DNA from: Butyrivibrio hungatei DSM 14810
GTDB lineage: Bacteria > Bacillota > Clostridia > Lachnospirales > Lachnospiraceae
Assembly (NCBI RefSeq): GCF_900143205.1
Contig: NZ_FRDH01000003.1
Coordinates: 558,001 to 622,000 of the forward strand
Reading direction: 5' to 3'
Length of the DNA: 64,000 bases
A program made the translations under genes and the position numbers. The notes below the pieces were generated by a model that saw only the letters and a program-made list of their open reading frames with translations, searched no databases and was not told where the DNA came from. Below are positions 63,011 to 64,000 of this stretch, one piece after another. Numbering within the stretch: position 1 is the stretch's first letter; the number at the start of each line of letters is the position of its first letter.

Positions 63011-64000
63011 TTACTTTCTGCAGATCCTTAAGGTGACAAGGCTACAAGGTGGTATTGTCACCTTTAAGACTTTTCCACATGCCTCAAAGCCTTCAAATTT
63101 CTTTTCCACAACCTTTCCAGGATTTTCAAAATCATTGTAATCCTTCATATTTCCTGACAAGATGGCACCTTCAGCTGATGCAACTTCCATTTCTCTAAAA
63201 TCAATCTCAACGATATTATCCTTATCAACATCAATATTATTTAGAGAAACAGTTATTATTCCATCTTTGTCAATTGATACTGATTCATTTACATTCGAAG
63301 CAACATCCTCACCTATACCGATCTTTTCATCTCCCTCAAGGTAACTCTCAAGAAGATCAGCGTCCTGATGATGCCTATACATATGAAATACATGATAGGT
63401 TGGAGTCAGCACCATCTTGTCATCCTCAGTAAGGATAACTGACTGAAGCACATTTACTATCTGAGCAAGGCATCCCATCTTAACTCTGTCAGAATGCTTA
63501 TTGAAAATATTGAGCGTGGCACCAGCAACCTGAGCGTCGCGCATAGAATTCTGCTGAAAAAGAAATCCCGGATTAGTACCCTCTTCCACATCATGCCAGC
63601 ATCCCCACTCATCAACCAGCATAGCAATCTCTTTATCAGGATCGTACTCAGACATAATATGGTCATTTATAGTAATGATCTCATCCATATAATATGCCTT
63701 GCGCATAGCCCTATAATATTCTTCTTTTGAGAATTCTTTTGCACTGCCCTTATGTTCCCAGTCATTTACAACAACATAGTAATGAACAGAAAATCCGTCC
63801 ATGAAACCATGGGTTCCCTTTGGCGCAGGATGTCTATAGCAGGTTTCAAGAATTTCTCTTGTCCACTTGTAGTCATCTGCATTTGGTCCGCAGCAGACCT
63901 TTTTGATGGGCTTATTTCCATTGTAGCAGCGAACATAGGTCTGATAATTTCTGTATTTATTGCCATAATAGTCAGCAGTCATATTGCCGCCGCAGCCCCA
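63011..64000 (-). CDS. Alpha-L-arabinofuranosidase, GH51, C-terminal part (cut by window edge)
   Basis: The frame continues off the right edge; about 329 residues are visible. The first codons read WGCGGN before MTADYYGNKYRNYQTYVR, the GH51 block that follows the acid/base Glu, which lies just outside. The nucleophile Glu is in MLVDEWGCWHDVE near the middle, and the C-terminal beta domain (SLNNIDVDKDNIVEIDF) is complete to the stop. It releases arabinose from arabinan or arabinoxylan fragments; no signal can be judged. It fits the plant-fibre lifestyle. Confidence 0.92.
   Translation of the reverse strand, partial: WGCGGNMTADYYGNKYRNYQTYVRCYNGNKPIKKVCCGPNADDYKWTREILETCYRHPAPKGTHGFMDGFSVHYYVVVNDWEHKGSAKEFSKEEYYRAMRKAYYMDEIITINDHIMSEYDPDKEIAMLVDEWGCWHDVEEGTNPGFLFQQNSMRDAQVAGATLNIFNKHSDRVKMGCLAQIVNVLQSVILTEDDKMVLTPTYHVFHMYRHHQDADLLESYLEGDEKIGIGEDVASNVNESVSIDKDGIITVSLNNIDVDKDNIVEIDFREMEVASAEGAILSGNMKDYNDFENPGKVVEKKFEGFEACGKVLKVTIPPCSLVTLRICRK

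Overview
The window looks like chromosomal DNA of a butyrate-forming, plant-fibre-degrading Lachnospiraceae bacterium, most likely Butyrivibrio or Pseudobutyrivibrio. The reasons are a complete thl-crt-hbd-bcd-etfB-etfA operon, AT-rich intergenic DNA with strong Shine-Dalgarno sequences, LacI-controlled oligosaccharide clusters (GH77, GH31, GH94, LplB/YtcP-type ABC importer, GH51), a direct glutaminyl-tRNA synthetase, long-form HPF and a eukaryotic-type HisA. The genus is inferred from gene content, not from a database search. No transposase, phage gene or CRISPR array was seen.

Layout. 1-6.4 kb: a cut Cys-rich small gene, DJ-1 protein, CYTH protein, malQ-lacI with a large palindromic operator, and a tetR-pfkB pair. 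6.4-14.9 kb: DUF2225 gene, glnS, an operon of a membrane protein, guaB and a GGDEF-EAL protein, and an anchored protein of unknown role. 14.9-18.6 kb: ACT regulator, homoserine dehydrogenase and aspartate kinase, then an XRE regulator. 18.9-28.8 kb: a sugar locus in which lacI, two permeases, a binding lipoprotein and GH31 diverge from a GH94 phosphorylase, with LacI-type operators between. 28.9-31.7 kb: a degenerate LytM protein with bactofilin, a 700-bp repeat region, yerC and a cold-shock gene. 31.8-37.4 kb: lysine riboswitch-dapA-dapB-hisA, and tldD-pmbA. 37.6-44.7 kb: typA, a YigZ protein, a class A PBP and a MATE pump. 44.8-49.3 kb: seven clustered tRNA genes, then a THUMP methyltransferase, a degenerate amidase, rdgB and a phosphodiesterase, and one more tRNA. 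49.3-55.8 kb: HD-GYP response regulator with a second thiolase, a cobalt/nickel ECF transporter, and mtnA. 55.9-62 kb: the butyrate operon. 62.1-64 kb: hpf, paired DnaA boxes and the end of a GH51 arabinofuranosidase.

How the genes work together. The LacI clusters import and phosphorolyse or hydrolyse plant oligosaccharides; glycolytic acetyl-CoA is then condensed by Thl and reduced by Hbd, Crt and the Bcd-Etf complex to butyryl-CoA. The amino-acid genes split into a threonine/methionine branch and a lysine branch under a lysine riboswitch.

The most unusual content is non-coding. Three copies of a ~200-nt long-hairpin element lie directly 3' of a gene and in the gene's orientation (30229-30428 +, 30701-30926 -, 43019-43218 +). 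Short core sequences are conserved while the stems differ between copies and stay complementary, including compensatory base-pair changes. Between two of the copies is a five-unit tandem array with an exact 53-54-nt period, each unit carrying its own inverted repeat. A different 140-nt palindrome sits between the binding-protein gene and GH31. I did not recognise any of these as a named family.
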